A stretch of DNA of 64,000 nt from Flaccisagitta enflata. Its lineage: Eukaryota > Chaetognatha > Sagittoidea > Aphragmophora. A program made the translations under genes and the position numbers. A model generated the notes under the pieces. It was not told the DNA's origin. It saw only the letters and a program-made list of their open reading frames with translations, and made no database searches. The stretch is from the NCBI GenBank assembly GCA_965153355.1, contig OZ231127.1:12958001-13022000 (forward strand), read 5' to 3'. Shown in pieces: positions 41,725 through 51,770 of this stretch; the first letter of the stretch is position 1, and each line of letters begins with the position of its first letter.

Positions 41725-43130
41725 GCCCGTCAGTCTTTCCGTCTGTGCCAGTCTGCTCTGCCATATTTGTCTGTTTCAGTCTGTCTTTCTGTTTGTTTCA
41801 GTCTGCGTGTTTCCGTCTGTTTCAGTTTGTCTGTCTCTCCGTTTGTTTCAGTCTGCTTTCCGTCTGCTTTCCGTCTGTTTTCCGTCTGTTTCCGTCTGTC
41901 TGTCTTTGTGTCTGTTTCGGTCTATCTATCTTTCTGTCTGTCTGCCTGCCCGTCTGCTTTCCGTCTGCTTTCCGTCTGTTTCCGTCTGTCTGTCTTTGTG
42001 TCTGTTTCGGTCTATCTATCTTTCTGTCTGTCTGCCTGCCTGTCTGTCTCTGTCTGTCTGTCTGTCTGTCTGTCTCTGTTGGTCTGTCTGTCTGTCTCTG
42101 TCTTGCTCTTCATGTCATGGAACAGATGAAATCGAAACGGTTGAATCGAAATTTCCATGAAAAAAAGAAGATAATTGTTTTGACATTTTTTGAATACAAA
42201 TTCAATTTGCTCAGCGAACCCTAGACCGATTGAGATGAAATTTTACACAGAGAAACAACTTAAAGAAATCCGTTGAATGAGCCCAATCCCAGCATTGTGG
42301 CGTTATTAGAAGAAGAGTTATGATTTTCTAAAGATTAAAAAATTTCGATCGTTTCAAGCAAATAACTGTCATTTACATTCCCATTGAGGAAGAGATTTTT
42401 TTAAAAAATGTGCTTTAGTAAAAACTCGCCGAAGGGTGATTGGTGTTCCCTAAGCGACATGGAACACTTCTCCACCCCTCAGGTCTTTGGACACTCAATT
42501 CTGGCCTATGCGGAATAAAAGACCGCCGTGTAACCTTGGTGGTAAGGGGTGGGCACATTTTGAGAACACACACGCCTTGAGTACCAGCGGCACCACCCAT
42601 GGCGCCAGGACTGATGGGAGACGTCAGAGTCGGATGTAATCCCGTAAGAAGCATGTGAAGTTTCGGTTTCTGTCGTGGCTGGTCGTCAGCTGCAGTGGAG
42701 GAGATGCCCATTTGATCACGTAACGTTAGCAGCGGGGTTGGGACGTTGTTCGAGAAAGGGAATCCATTTAGAGACGCCGTTGCTATATGGCTTTTATCGT
42801 CATCGTCGTCGACATCCTCCATTGTTTTGATGTCCCAAATGAGCGTGCGACCATCGCTAAGGACAATGGCGAGGCTGTTCTCGTAGATGGGAGAGCAGGA
42901 AAAACCGAAGACCGACAAATGTCGTGTCAGACGAAGGGGATCTGCCATGGGAAAATGGGCAAAAATGAAGACCAGCGGTGTATGGGAAGGGACTTTGGGG
43001 ACATCCCCTCACATCCCTGCAGTCCGGCTTGAAAGTTTGTCGGTCTTGAAAATAAGTTGTGAAAAATTTGGGAGAAAGGGGAGAAAAAGAAGGAAAGAAA
43101 GAAAGAAAGAAGGAAAGAAGGAAAGAAGGA

Positions 43131-43208
<78 letters not shown>

Positions 43209-45504
43209 CAGACAGACAAATAAAAGTACTTGCAATTAACCGTCACTCAACCCTCACCCGACATGCAGAGCGTTTCGTAAACCATTTCCACGCAGTTATC
43301 TTCTTTGGCGCCAAGCGGCGATGCCTCATCCGCTGTAGCGGCGGCGTCTCGCGCGGCGACAGTGCGACCCCGCAAAGACACGACGCCGTTGTCATGCAGA
43401 CAATAAATGGCATCACTTCCGCGACACGGAATGATACGCAAAAATGACGCGCTGCCACGCTCCAATTGAATCACGCCCACGGTCTGTTATTGAAGGATCC
43501 ATTGAAAGTGATTTTCACAGTATTAGCGATGATTTGTTAAGGAACTACACACTTCATTCCATGACATCGCCATATAAACTCTGTCGACTGATTGACAATA
43601 TACACAATTTTTCTTAAACCTGCTTGATGCCGAGATCCATGATGAGAATCTCTTTGGGATACAAGATAAGGAGATGTCGTCTGACGGCGCGATGATAGAC
43701 GAGCTGAAGACATTCATTGGGAATGACGACATCTTCCATTCCGGCGATAGACTCGGATTCGCCGATGATCAACGTCCGCATCATCGAACGCAGCGGACCC
43801 TCTCGTCGGCGCCGTTCCAGCGAATTCCCACCACCTAAAAAGTAATACAAGATTACTACAGCAGATTTCGGAAGCTGCCGCGCAGCAGAATTTACCCCTG
43901 CCTACCGCGCCTGCCGCCCCTGCCGCCCAATTCTGCTTCCCTGCACCTCTGACAAGTGCTGCTAGATCAACAGAAATCAGCCTAGTTTGAACAGATTTCT
44001 CAGCTAACCTCGTACAATTAGCACATCTACTACACAAATATGGACACAATTTTTCCTTCATGGTAAATGAGGGTCAATGAGAGGAGGAATTATTTCAAAA
44101 TAACCGAATATATATCTGGATCATCCAATCAAAGTGCCGCACCCTATCACACTCTATACACTAAAGTCAAAATATCGAAGTGATTCGATCGGAGGAAAAA
44201 ATACATATTTAATCTAACATTTTGAACACACGCCGCTCGAGAGAGACAAAGTGATTAAAACTAACCAGCATTATTCGCGTTGGTCGTTTGCGAAGAGGAA
44301 TTTGCAGCGATGTAGAACTTTTGTCCATTGGATGGCGGACATCGATTGATTGAAAAGTCACTCACGCACAGAATGCCATCGGGAACCAGAAAGGTGACGC
44401 ACGCTGAATGGGAAAAGTACAAGCCGGGGTGTTTTTTACAAATAAACAAACAGATAAACAAACTAAGTCATGGTGTGTGGTCCATGTCTAGGAACAACGC
44501 AGTGACGGGCCCACGAAAAGATGGGACGGACTGACAGAACTAATATGCTTGTAGAGTTGCGTAGTCTTAATATTCGTAAACAGTCACCGGGATCGAATGG
44601 GTCGAAGGCCAAACGCCGCAGAGGATCGGAGTAAGTCTTCTTCCATATTTTGGCGCCAGAATCGGCGTTCCACAAAATTACGGTGAAGGGCGGATGAACG
44701 GCGACCAACAAATCGTGCGAGGCGTCCTGCGCAGACGCCAACCAGTGAAGATCCGAAACTGGAGGGGCTAATAAAAGAGAAATCATAAGAACCACATGGA
44801 ACCAGAAAATTGAACGAGGGGGGGGGGGGGGTAAATGGGGCAAGATAGCCCACTCACTGCGCTCCTCCCCAAAGAACTGTGTAAAGGGCGGATATAGAGT
44901 TCTTAAAAGAACTATCTGGCTTCAGCCTATGAGTTTGGACAGAGCTATCCCACAAAGCTGCCATATACTCCACTCACTGGTGGATGACGATTCATAGAAC
45001 TCGGCTTTGACGACTCCCTGCAGCACGTCCCAAATGAGAATTCTGCCTTCGGCGTCGGCGGCCGCCAGCGTCAATGTGTATGGATTGGAGAGGTCGTGAT
45101 GATAATTTTCACGCGCCCATTTCACAACCGCGATGGGACTCTTGTGACGCTCCAACACCTGGGAAAAGGGGATACAGTCAAAAAGTATATTTGAAGATCA
45201 TTGTTTACAAAAGAAAAAGCAACTCAAGTTATGCACACCGGCATCACCTTGGCTTGGAACCACTTGCACTCGCACCGTCAATGGAAGAACCGGTGAACTG
45301 TATCTCAAGGATTCTCTAGTTACTTGGTTAAGGAAAGCAAACAATCACTGAGCCTACCTGAATTATTTGAGCCGTTTGGGGACTAAATACGACGACGGAG
45401 CTTTGACATCCGAACGCTATCAGGTTGGAGCCCCATCCCCAATCGCAAGCCCCATTGTTGACCTTAGTCAAAGCCCCGGGTATCACACGAGCCGGAGTCT
45501 TCAT
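29378..45504 (-). CDS. WDR11: WD-repeat protein WDR11, 20 exons over 16 kb
   Basis: WDR11 is a double beta-propeller plus alpha-solenoid protein that helps tether vesicles at the trans-Golgi network. Minus-strand exons: 45504-45358, 45158-44978, 44767-44588, 44403-44266, 43834-43620, 43483-43258, 42941-42535, 39513-39382, 34394-34093, 34001-33788, 33131-33041, 32937-32825, 32553-32508, 32393-32266, 31969-31767, 31655-31042, 30937-30819, 30600-30355, 30129-29947, 29599-29378. They total 4107 bp (1368 aa; human 1224) with every phase agreeing. Family landmarks in order are CDWGWGSNLIAFGC, VKWARENYHHDL, VHPPFTVILWNADSG, FDPFDP, LYPKEILIMDLG, KMCPPLTTK, HYQPLLAVGT, FELWDMRTLTLLRQM, THRGWIRKLKFAPG, ERCLLVSRLFGDES, LTDRAVQLLLET, LLCLINKALDACRYMQTYG. 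The start is the first ATG after an in-frame stop. Introns 7 and 8 are 3.0 and 5.0 kb and full of repeats. Confidence 0.97.
35033..35596. mobile_element. TA-flanked foldback MITE in WDR11 intron 8
   Basis: 564 bp with terminal inverted arms of about 100 bp starting CAGTATGTTTCATCTCGACT, flanked by TA (35031-35032, 35597-35598). Non-coding and AT-rich. Confidence 0.85.
36191..36485 (+). mobile_element. F1-family element (class AGATGCGTCC) in WDR11 intron 8
   Basis: The 5' end is ACAAGCCCGACCGGGCAA, then the subterminal AGATGCGTCC (36209-36218). The interior ends in a GGAC/GACC microsatellite. The 3' hairpin AGATGCGAGGACGCATCT (36465-36482) is followed by AAAAA. Its last ten bases GGACGCATCT are the exact reverse complement of the 5' 10-mer. 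Confidence 0.85.
36844..37860. repeat. Minisatellite, unit CAGACTCAAAC and derivatives
   Basis: An 11-bp unit CAGACTCAAAC repeats many times (36844-37620), with blocks where the unit is CAGACATAAAC, CAGGCTCAAAC or CAGACTTAAAC. It then passes into a CAGCAGACTTAAAC version (37640-37860). The block structure suggests local amplification of variants. Confidence 0.95.
37861..38500. repeat. Minisatellite, unit ATGACCAAAA(A)
   Basis: A 9-10-bp unit ATGACCAAAA over about 640 bp. The minus-strand ORFs over it (WSFLVIFGHF repeats, up to 208 aa) are repeat artefacts. Confidence 0.95.
38928..39064. mobile_element. Short foldback element in WDR11 intron 8
   Basis: A 137-bp hairpin: GGTGAAATTATATCA at the left, TGATATAATTTCACC at the right, with matching inner segments (AAATTTTGCATTTC / GAAATGCAATTTTT and GTGGCC / GGCCAT). 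Confidence 0.7.
40582..40670. repeat. (ATTC)n microsatellite
   Basis: About 22 copies of ATTC, producing FIHS-type repeat ORFs that are artefacts. Confidence 0.95.
40704..40828 (+). mobile_element. Short F1-family element (AGATGCG hairpin class)
   Basis: The 5' end is CAAGGCCGAACACACATC. The 3' hairpin AGATGCGAGGACGCATCT (40807-40824) is followed by AAAAAT. The whole element is only about 125 bp. Its 5' 10-mer is degenerate, unlike the 36.2-kb copy. Confidence 0.65.
41405..41599 (+). mobile_element. F1 3' end with GGAC/GGAT microsatellite (AGTTGCG class)
   Basis: A GGACGGATGGATGG microsatellite is followed by GAAGCCTCTTAAAG and the hairpin AGTTGCGTGTCTGCAACT (41576-41593), then AAAAA. I could not find a matching 5' end, so it is probably truncated. 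Confidence 0.6.
41636..42110. repeat. (CT)n followed by CTGTCTGT/TTCCGTCTG repeats
   Basis: A pure CT run to about 41720, then degenerate CTGTTTCAGTCTG and CTGTCTGT units to about 42110. All three + frames are open by composition only. Confidence 0.93.
43088..43216. repeat. (GAAA)n microsatellite in WDR11 intron 6
   Basis: GAAAGAAAGAAA with a few GGAAA interruptions at the left end. The KKERKKE / SFFLSFF ORFs over it are artefacts. Confidence 0.95.
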
Positions 45505-45835
45505 TTCAACGTCAGATATAATCAATGATCATCGAAAGTTTTCAGAGCCACCGCCTGAGGCGAAATCAGGCGACCCTTGACATGGCATCTTTTTAGGTTC
45601 TATCAAAGTATCGAAAACAACTGAAATAATAAACATTAATAATAAACATCCCAGTGTTGGTGCGTACGTCAGAGGAGAAATTGTGCTAAGACATTTGTGA
45701 AAGATATGGGATGTAACCAATATTTATGCAGTGACACGTAAGTCCTTTGTATAAAGATAACTAGATTGTTTTCTAGTGTAGGTAAGCCTGCCTCAGCGTC
45801 GGGATGGGGATTAACCCATCATTGGAATCCGCATC
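45505..45835. other. Upstream region of WDR11
   Basis: About 330 bp between the WDR11 start codon and the 15-bp minisatellite, presumably the promoter. No recognisable element. Confidence 0.35.
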
Positions 45836-46820
45836 TGGTTGGGCTGCATCCCATTGAGCTCCATCCCATTGAGCTGCATCCCGTTGAGCTGCATCCCGTT
45901 GAGCTGCATCCCGTTGAGCTGCATCCCGTTGAGCTGCATCCCATTGGGCTGCATCCCATTGGGCTCCATCCCATTGGGCTCCATCCCGTTGGGCTGCATC
46001 CCGTTGAGCTGCATCCCGTTGAGCTGCATCCCGTTGGGGTGCATCCCGTTGGGCTGCATCCCGTTGGGCTGCATCCCGTTGGGCTGCATCCCGTTGGGCT
46101 GCATCCCGTTGGGCTGCATCCCGTTGGGCTGCATCCCGTTGGGCTGCATCCCGTTGGGCTGCATCCCGTTGGGCTGCATCCCGTTGGGCAGCATCCCATT
46201 GGGCAGCATCCCGTTGGGCAGCATCCCGTTGGGCTGCATCCCGTTGGGCTGCATCCCGTTAGGCTGCATCCCGTTAGGCTGCATCCCGTTGGGCAGCACC
46301 CCGTTAGGCTGCATCTCGTTGGGCTGCATCCCGTTGGGCTGCATCCCGTTGGGCTGCATCCCGTTGGGCTGCATCCCGTTGGGCTGCATCCCATTGGGCA
46401 GCATCCCGATGGGCAGCATCCCATTGAGCAGCATCCCGATGGGCAGCATCCCGTTGGGCAGCATCCCGTTGGGCAGCATCCCGTTGGGCAGCATCCCGTT
46501 GGGCAGCATCCCGTTGGGCAGCATCCCGTTGGGCAGCACCATGTTGGGCTGCATCCCGTTGGGCTGCACCCCATTGAGCTGCATCCCGTTGAGCTGCACC
46601 CCATTGAGCTGCATCCCGTTGAGCTGCATCATGTTGGGCTGCATCCCGTTGAGCTGCATCGCGTTGGGCTGCATCGCGTTGGGCTGCATCGCGTTGGGCT
46701 GTATCACGTTGGGCTGTATCACGTTGGGCTGTATCACGTTGGGCTGTATCACGTTGGGCTGTATCACGTTGGGCTGTATCACGTTGGGCTGTATCACGTT
46801 GGGCTGTATCACGTTGGGCT
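45836..46820. repeat. 15-bp minisatellite, about 65 copies of GGGCTGCATCCCGTT
   Basis: The unit is exactly 15 bp throughout. Because 15 is a multiple of 3, frames on both strands stay open (HPVGL, CIPLG and QPNGM repeats, up to 372 aa). Variants are arranged in blocks: GAGCTGCATCCCGTT at the left, GGGCTGCATCCCGTT and GGGCAGCATCCCGTT in the middle, GGGCTGTATCACGTT at the right. No host domain is attached, so I do not call a gene. Confidence 0.95.
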
Positions 46821-47455
46821 TCACGTTGCCGGTTTGACGCCACCTGCATCAGTAACGTTGCTTTTCGTTGAATTTTTGTTTTAACACAAGAACAACTTTT
46901 GGGCGGGAGTGCAATTTCATGGATCAACTAAATAACTGTGAAAATATGACTATCATTCTTGCTCAAACTAACCTCCAGGATCATCCTTGCATTAGGTCGA
47001 CGACGCCGGTCCGGATGCAACATTAACGCGACCAGTATATGCAGGGAGAAACTATAGTGCTTTGGTAGAGTTGATTTGTTGCCGGGCCAATCCACGACTT
47101 CTTTAAATGAAGAGAAGAGATTTTCTGCAAAAAAAGTGTAAACATGGTGACAATTCAGGTCACAGGAATAAATTCAGCAGCAACAAGGGCAAAATGATTG
47201 TTCAGCAATGAATACATTATAGGATACATTTATCATGTAAATCGCAATTCGAATAAATTTGTTGGAGGCGTCCAACAAAATCTCTATACTTTAAACGTTA
47301 AGCAAACCCATCCCCATGTTTGGCTTCAAGCTCCGCCACATCCAGAGGAGTGGTTGGCCTCCAGAAAAAGGAACCCCCCACACTGTCCGCCAGAACACGG
47401 AATGAGTTGACTTGAAATGATCGTCTACAACTCTGATAGGTTTTGAGTCCTCACA
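46821..47455. other. Spacer, nothing recognised
   Basis: About 630 bp between the 15-bp minisatellite and the left arm of the large inverted repeat. It contains no ORF I can assign. Confidence 0.35.
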
Positions 47456-48505
47456 CTGTCCCCGTTAGCCTTATAAAGTCAGGCATCAATGTCCCCTCAT
47501 CAGACCATGTTTCCAGTGTTTTATGATGTGTTGGGACTTGAAATAGCTTGCTGGCAAATTTTTTCTCACGCGGAGATTTTTTTAATCAGGAAAAAAGTCA
47601 GTCTGACTTTTTGACAAATTCAAGAAAAACAGGGCTTTTATTTTCTAGTGAGGAAGTTGTGGAACTCGTAGGGCTGATTGCACCCTCGGAGGAAATCAAT
47701 AGGGTAAGTAAATTTGATAATTTTCTTTCATTTGGCGCCAAGCAGAATGCTCTACAGCAAATATTTTTCGCGTTATGAATTTTTGAATATTTATTTACAA
47801 AAAATTCAAATTGAATTTTTTTCCGATTTTTCATGATTTTGAAACGGATCAAAAAAACAGTGTATTTGAGTTTGAGCACGCAAATACATGAAAACATGTT
47901 TACGAGCATAGCTGCTCATCTCTGAGGGTGTTATGGAGCATTTTAGCTCATTTAGCTCATTTAGCTCAGTTTTTTTTTCTTGATTTTAAATGCAACAAAT
48001 ATTTTGAAACACATTTGAGCAAACAGCTAAAAGAGAGCATGTCAGCGAGCAGACCAGCATTTTAGCTCATTTTTTAGTTGCGGACACGCAACTCTAAAAG
48101 AGCCTTTGTCCATTCATCCATCGGTCCGTTGATCCATCCCTCTGTTGGTCCGTGAGCACGAGTTAAAAATGTGAAAACACACATTTTTGCCCCTGCCCAC
48201 CCGTCCGCAACTGGTATTGGCAGTGTATCCGGCCTTGTTTTCCTAACTTTTACTAGGATGAATAAATGTTTTAATTGAGCATGCAAATACAATAAAGCAT
48301 TTCAGTGAGCATAGCTGGATATCTGGTTGAGTGATTTTGAGTATTTTTACTTATCTAGCTGATTTGGCTCAGTTCTATTTTTCTCTGATTTTCAGCAATC
48401 AATACATAAAATTGCTCTTAATTTGATCAAACAAATTAAAAAATGCAGGGACTGAAAATAAAAGCTTGGTGAGAAGTGACAAATGCTTACAATTTTTTTC
48501 CTCAC
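47456..48505. repeat. Left arm of a 5.2-kb inverted-repeat structure
   Basis: Inverted relative to 51771-52676. The shared outer end is CTGTCCCCGTTAGCC and the inner end (TTTTTTTCCTCAC) is also shared. Both arms encode a degenerate conserved stretch on their outward part (EEVvELxGLIAPSxEIxRVSKFDNFL). This arm carries an F1 insertion (48074-48237) absent from the other. Confidence 0.88.
48074..48237 (-). mobile_element. F1-family element (class AGTTGCGGAC) with a known empty site
   Basis: On the minus strand, the 5' CAAGGCCGGATACACTGCC leads to AGTTGCGGAC (+ 48203-48212). The 3' hairpin AGTTGCGTGTCCGCAACT (+ 48076-48093) follows, then AAAAA. The 3' ten bases GTCCGCAACT are the exact reverse complement of the 5' 10-mer. 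The other inverted-repeat arm (near 52040) has a T-rich tract where this element sits. Confidence 0.85.
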
Positions 48506-48580
48506 AGCAACAGTATCTTAAATCCTAAATCCTAAATCTGACCTTTCAGGCCCCAAATAAACTTTTTGGATCCCTTTTTG

Positions 48581-49137
48581 AGCGGCGGCCTCTAAGGAGA
48601 TAAAGTCTTGTGGAACACAGGGCAACTTTTGTTTGTCTGTTTATTTGTTTATTCATCCATCCCTTTGTCCCCCAGGCCTCCTCAGACCTGGAATCTGCCC
48701 TCTCACGCCTGAAATATGCCAATTCAGGCCCAAAATCTGCCCTCTCAGGCCTTGAATCTGCCCTCTCAGGCCTAGATTCTGCCCTCCCAGGCCTTGAATC
48801 TGCCCTCCCAGGCCAAGTCTAAAGGCATGAATCCTAGTCTCGAGGCCCAAATCCTAGCCTGGAGGCCCAAATCATAGCCTCGAGGCTCAAATCCCAAGCT
48901 TGAGACTCAAATCCCAGCCTCGAGGCCCAAATCTCAACCATGAGGCTCAATTACCAGTCTCAAGGCTCAAATCCTAGCCACGAGGCTCATATCCCAGTCT
49001 CCAGGCCCTAATTCCAGCCTTGAAGTTCAAATAAAAACAGCATAGGTCATCGGCCCCTTTGGCGCCGCTGCCCCTCTAACCACATACACTCATAGGGGCA
49101 ACGGGTACCGCTGTCCATCTGACGCATTTGCGACTAT
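48581..49137. mobile_element. F2-family element, copy a
   Basis: The left end is AGCGGCGGCCTCTAAGGAG with AAAGTCTTGTGGAACACAGG. The interior is an array of TCTGCCCTCTCAGGCCTTGAA and GAGGCCCAAATCCTAGCCT units. The right end CATAGGTCATCGGCCCC...GCCGCTGCCCC continues outward to GCATTTGCGACTATTTT. The inner parts of its two ends belong to different F2 variants, so it may be a mosaic. Confidence 0.65.
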
Positions 49138-49173
49138 TTTCATTAGTCTGTCAGTCTACTTTTCAGTCTTTTT

Positions 49174-49430
49174 GGGCAGCGGCCCCAAAGGGCTGATGTC
49201 CTGTAGGACACAGGGATGAACCATTACGTACGTCTGTCCGTCCCCCCCAGGCCCCTCTGAGGCCCCAAATTAGCCCTCTCAAGCCCAAAATCAGCCCTCT
49301 CAGGCCAAAAATCAGTCCTCTGAGGCCCAAAATTAGCTCTTCAAGGCCCTAAATCAGCCTTGTCAGGACAGACGTACATAATGGTTCACCCCTGTGTCCT
49401 ACAGGACATCGGCCCCAAAGGGCCGCTGCC
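49174..49430. mobile_element. F2-family element, copy b (257 bp)
   Basis: Terminal inverted repeats of about 65 bp: GGGCAGCGGCCCCAAAGGGC continuing TGTCCTGTAGGACACAGGG on the left, with the inverted match CCCTGTGTCCTACAGGACA ... GGCCCCAAAGGGCCGCTGCC on the right. The interior has a few CTCTCAGGCC units. The ends match each other better than other copies. Confidence 0.8.
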
Positions 49431-49499
49431 TTGCTCTCACACCACTTCTTCAGCTATCACTCCAAGCAGGGCATCGGGTACCGCTGACCATGTGCAATC

Positions 49500-49950
49500 C
49501 TTGGATGACTTGTTGTTAGTCTGTCAGTCTGTCCATCCCCCCCCCTTGGTCAAGACTCTTAGGCCTCAAATCAGGCCACTGTTGTCAAATCAAGCCTCTT
49601 ATGCCTCAAATCAGGCCCCTCAGACCTCCAATCAGGCCTTTCCGGCCTCTAATTAGGCCTCTCAGGCCTCTAACCAGCTAAGCTATTTTAGGCTTCAAAG
49701 CAGTCTTTATAGCCTTTCAGGCCTCTATTCAGTCCTCTTAGGCCTCAAGTAGACCTTTCAAGCTTCAAATCAGCTCTCTCAAGCATGAAACTGGCCCTCT
49801 TAAGCCTCACATCAGCCTTCACAGACCCTAAATCAGCCTCCTTAGGCATCAAATCCACCCCTTCAGGCCTCAAATCAACCCTCACAGGCTTCAAATCAGC
49901 CTACAAACAGGCCCACAAACAGCCTTAATCCGTCAGGCTCTTTAGGCCCT
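49500..49950. repeat. Array of GGCCTCAAATCAGGC-type units
   Basis: Degenerate repeats of CTCAGGCCTCTAATCAGGC and related units, the same theme as F2 interiors but without clear flanking ends, probably a decayed F2 copy. Confidence 0.7.
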
Positions 49951-50060
49951 CAATCAGCCATCTGCAGCATTTCTAATTAGGGATCCTAGAAGCTTGAAAA
50001 CATTTCAACTGGGAGACTGGGCCGCAATAACAATGCTATTTCAGAAATAATTAGAAACAG

Positions 50061-50811
50061 GTCGCCCGAGGGCAATATGTGGTCAGCGATACCCGTTGCC
50101 CTGCTTTGAGTGATTGTGAATTAGAGTAAGGGGAAGCAGGGCAGCGGCCCCGAAAGGGACAAAGTCCTGTAGAACACAGGGGGACTTTCGTTCGTCCTGC
50201 CTGCAGAAGTGGATGAGATGTGAAAGAGGGCTGACTGAAGGCCTTCTAGAGCCTTAACTGAGGTCTAAGAAGGCTGCTGCCAATTGGAAGATGGGAGGGC
50301 TGACCTGAGGCGTAAGAGAGCTGGATTAAGACTTGAAAGGTCAAAGGACTGATTTGAAGCCTGAGAGCAATAAACCGAGGCTTAGATAGATTTGAGGCCT
50401 GAAGGGCCAAATTTGAGGCCTGTGAGGCCAGGTTTGAGGCCTGAGGATTTGGATTTGAGGCCTTGGAAGCCTAATTTGAGGCCTGAGAGGCCAGGTTTGA
50501 GGCCTGAGAGGTTGGAATTGAGGCCTGAAAGGCTGTATTAGAGGCCTGAGAGGCTTGATTTGAGGCCTGAGAGGCTGTATTTGAGGCCTGAGAGGCTTGA
50601 TTTGGGGCATGAGAGGCCAGATTTGGGGTCTGAGAGGCCAGATTTGGGGCATGAGAGGCCAGATTTGGGGTCTGAGAGGCCAGATTTAAGGTCTCAGAGG
50701 CCAGATTAGAGGCCTAAGGAGCCTGATGGGGGGGACGCACGAACGAACGGACGGACGAACGAAAGTCCCCCTGTGTTCTACAGGACTTCGTCCCCTTCGG
50801 GGCCGCTGCCC
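50061..50811. mobile_element. F2-family element, copy c
   Basis: The outer left end is GTCGCCCGAGGGCAATATG; the core GGGCAGCGGCCCC at 50139 continues AAGTCCTGTAGAACACAGGG. The right end GTTCTACAGGACTTCGTCCC...GGGGCCGCTGCCC (to 50811) is the inverted match. The interior is a tandem array of TTGAGGCCTGAGAGGCxGGA. It is followed by the palindrome ATTGAAGATCTTCAAT, which also follows copy d. Confidence 0.8.
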
Positions 50812-50876
50812 AAAAATTGAAGATCTTCAATTTTTTGGGCCGCAATTACAATGCTATTTGAGGAATAATTAGAAAT

Positions 50877-51520
50877 AGTCGCAAAAGCGTTACATGGTCA
50901 GCAATACCCGATGCCCCTAAGTTAGTGTATGTGGGAATGAGATTAGGAGAGGGGCAGCGGCCCCGGAGGGGCCGATGACCTATGATTCCACATAGGACAA
51001 TTTTCTCCGGTTTGAGAAGCTGGTTTGGAGGGCTGAGAGGCCTGATTTTGGCTCTGAAAGGTCTGATTTAGGGTGTGAGAGGCATGGTTAGGGGTCTGAG
51101 AGGCTTGATTTGGGGTCTGAAAGGTCTTATTTGGGTCTGAGGGGTTTAGTTTGGGGTCTGAAAAGCCTGACATGGGGTCTGAGGCCTGATTTGGATCTGA
51201 GAGGCCTAATTTGGGTTCTGAGAAGCCTGATCTGGGGTCTGGGAGGCCTGATCTGGGGTCTGGGAGGCCTGATCTGGGGTCTGAGAGGCCTGATTTGGAG
51301 TCTGAGAGGCCTGATTTGGGGTCTGGGAGGCCTGATTTGAGGTCTGAGAAGCCTGATTTGGGGTCAGAAAGGTCTGATTTGGAGTCGAAAAGGCCTGATT
51401 TAGGGTCTGAGAGGCTTTTTTTGAGGCTTGGGGGAGGGGGGGGACGGACGGAAAACGGAAACCGGAGAAAATTGCCCTATGTGGAATCATAGGTCATCGG
51501 CCCCTCCGGGGCCGCTGCCC
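50877..51520. mobile_element. F2-family element, copy d
   Basis: The outer left end is AGTCGCAAAAGCGTTACATGG; the core GGGCAGCGGCCCCGGAGGGG (50952) continues CCTATGATTCCACATAGG and TTTTCTCCGG. The right end CCGGAGAAAATTG, CCTATGTGGAATCATAGG, CGGGGCCGCTGCCC is the inverted match. The interior is an array of TTTGGGGTCTGAGAGGCCTGA. Confidence 0.82.
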
Positions 51521-51770
51521 AAAAATTGAAGATCTTCAATTTCTGTCAATTTTGATATGAAATGTTTTCACCCTTTTGCCTCCCATTTCTAAACAATTTT
51601 AGCTACAAACGCTAAAATGCACTTATCTTGTAATTTTTTTGATGTAGATTAATTTTTTAAAAAAGTTTACTAGCTATTCTTTAAGCTGACCCTAAGCATT
51701 GTTTTAGAATAACAACCACCCATTCATTCTCAAACGCTAATATGTCATACCAGTAATGGCGGCTGGCGCC

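Larger units (their letters stand above)
40011..42530. mobile_element. 2.5-kb foldback transposon inserted at the exon 7 donor of WDR11
   Basis: The inverted ends CACGGCGGTCTTTTACTCCG (40011) and CGGAATAAAAGACCGCCGTG (to 42530) continue as arms of about 320 bp (40011-40340 and 42215-42530). A 4-bp target duplication TAAC flanks it (40007-40010, 42531-42534). No transposase is visible. The interior has collected microsatellites and F1/F2 fragments. The right-hand TAAC is the first four intron bases (GTTA on the minus strand). Confidence 0.88.

Noticed and set aside
45766-46884. Open frames of up to 372 aa on both strands
   Set aside because: They are forced by a 15-bp satellite with no stops in several frames; no host domain or splice evidence.
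50341-50652. 103-aa Pro/Gln/Arg repeat ORF, and similar ones at 51.1-51.5 and 60.1-60.7 kb
   Set aside because: They are F2 interior arrays; the unit keeps frames open without protein-level conservation.
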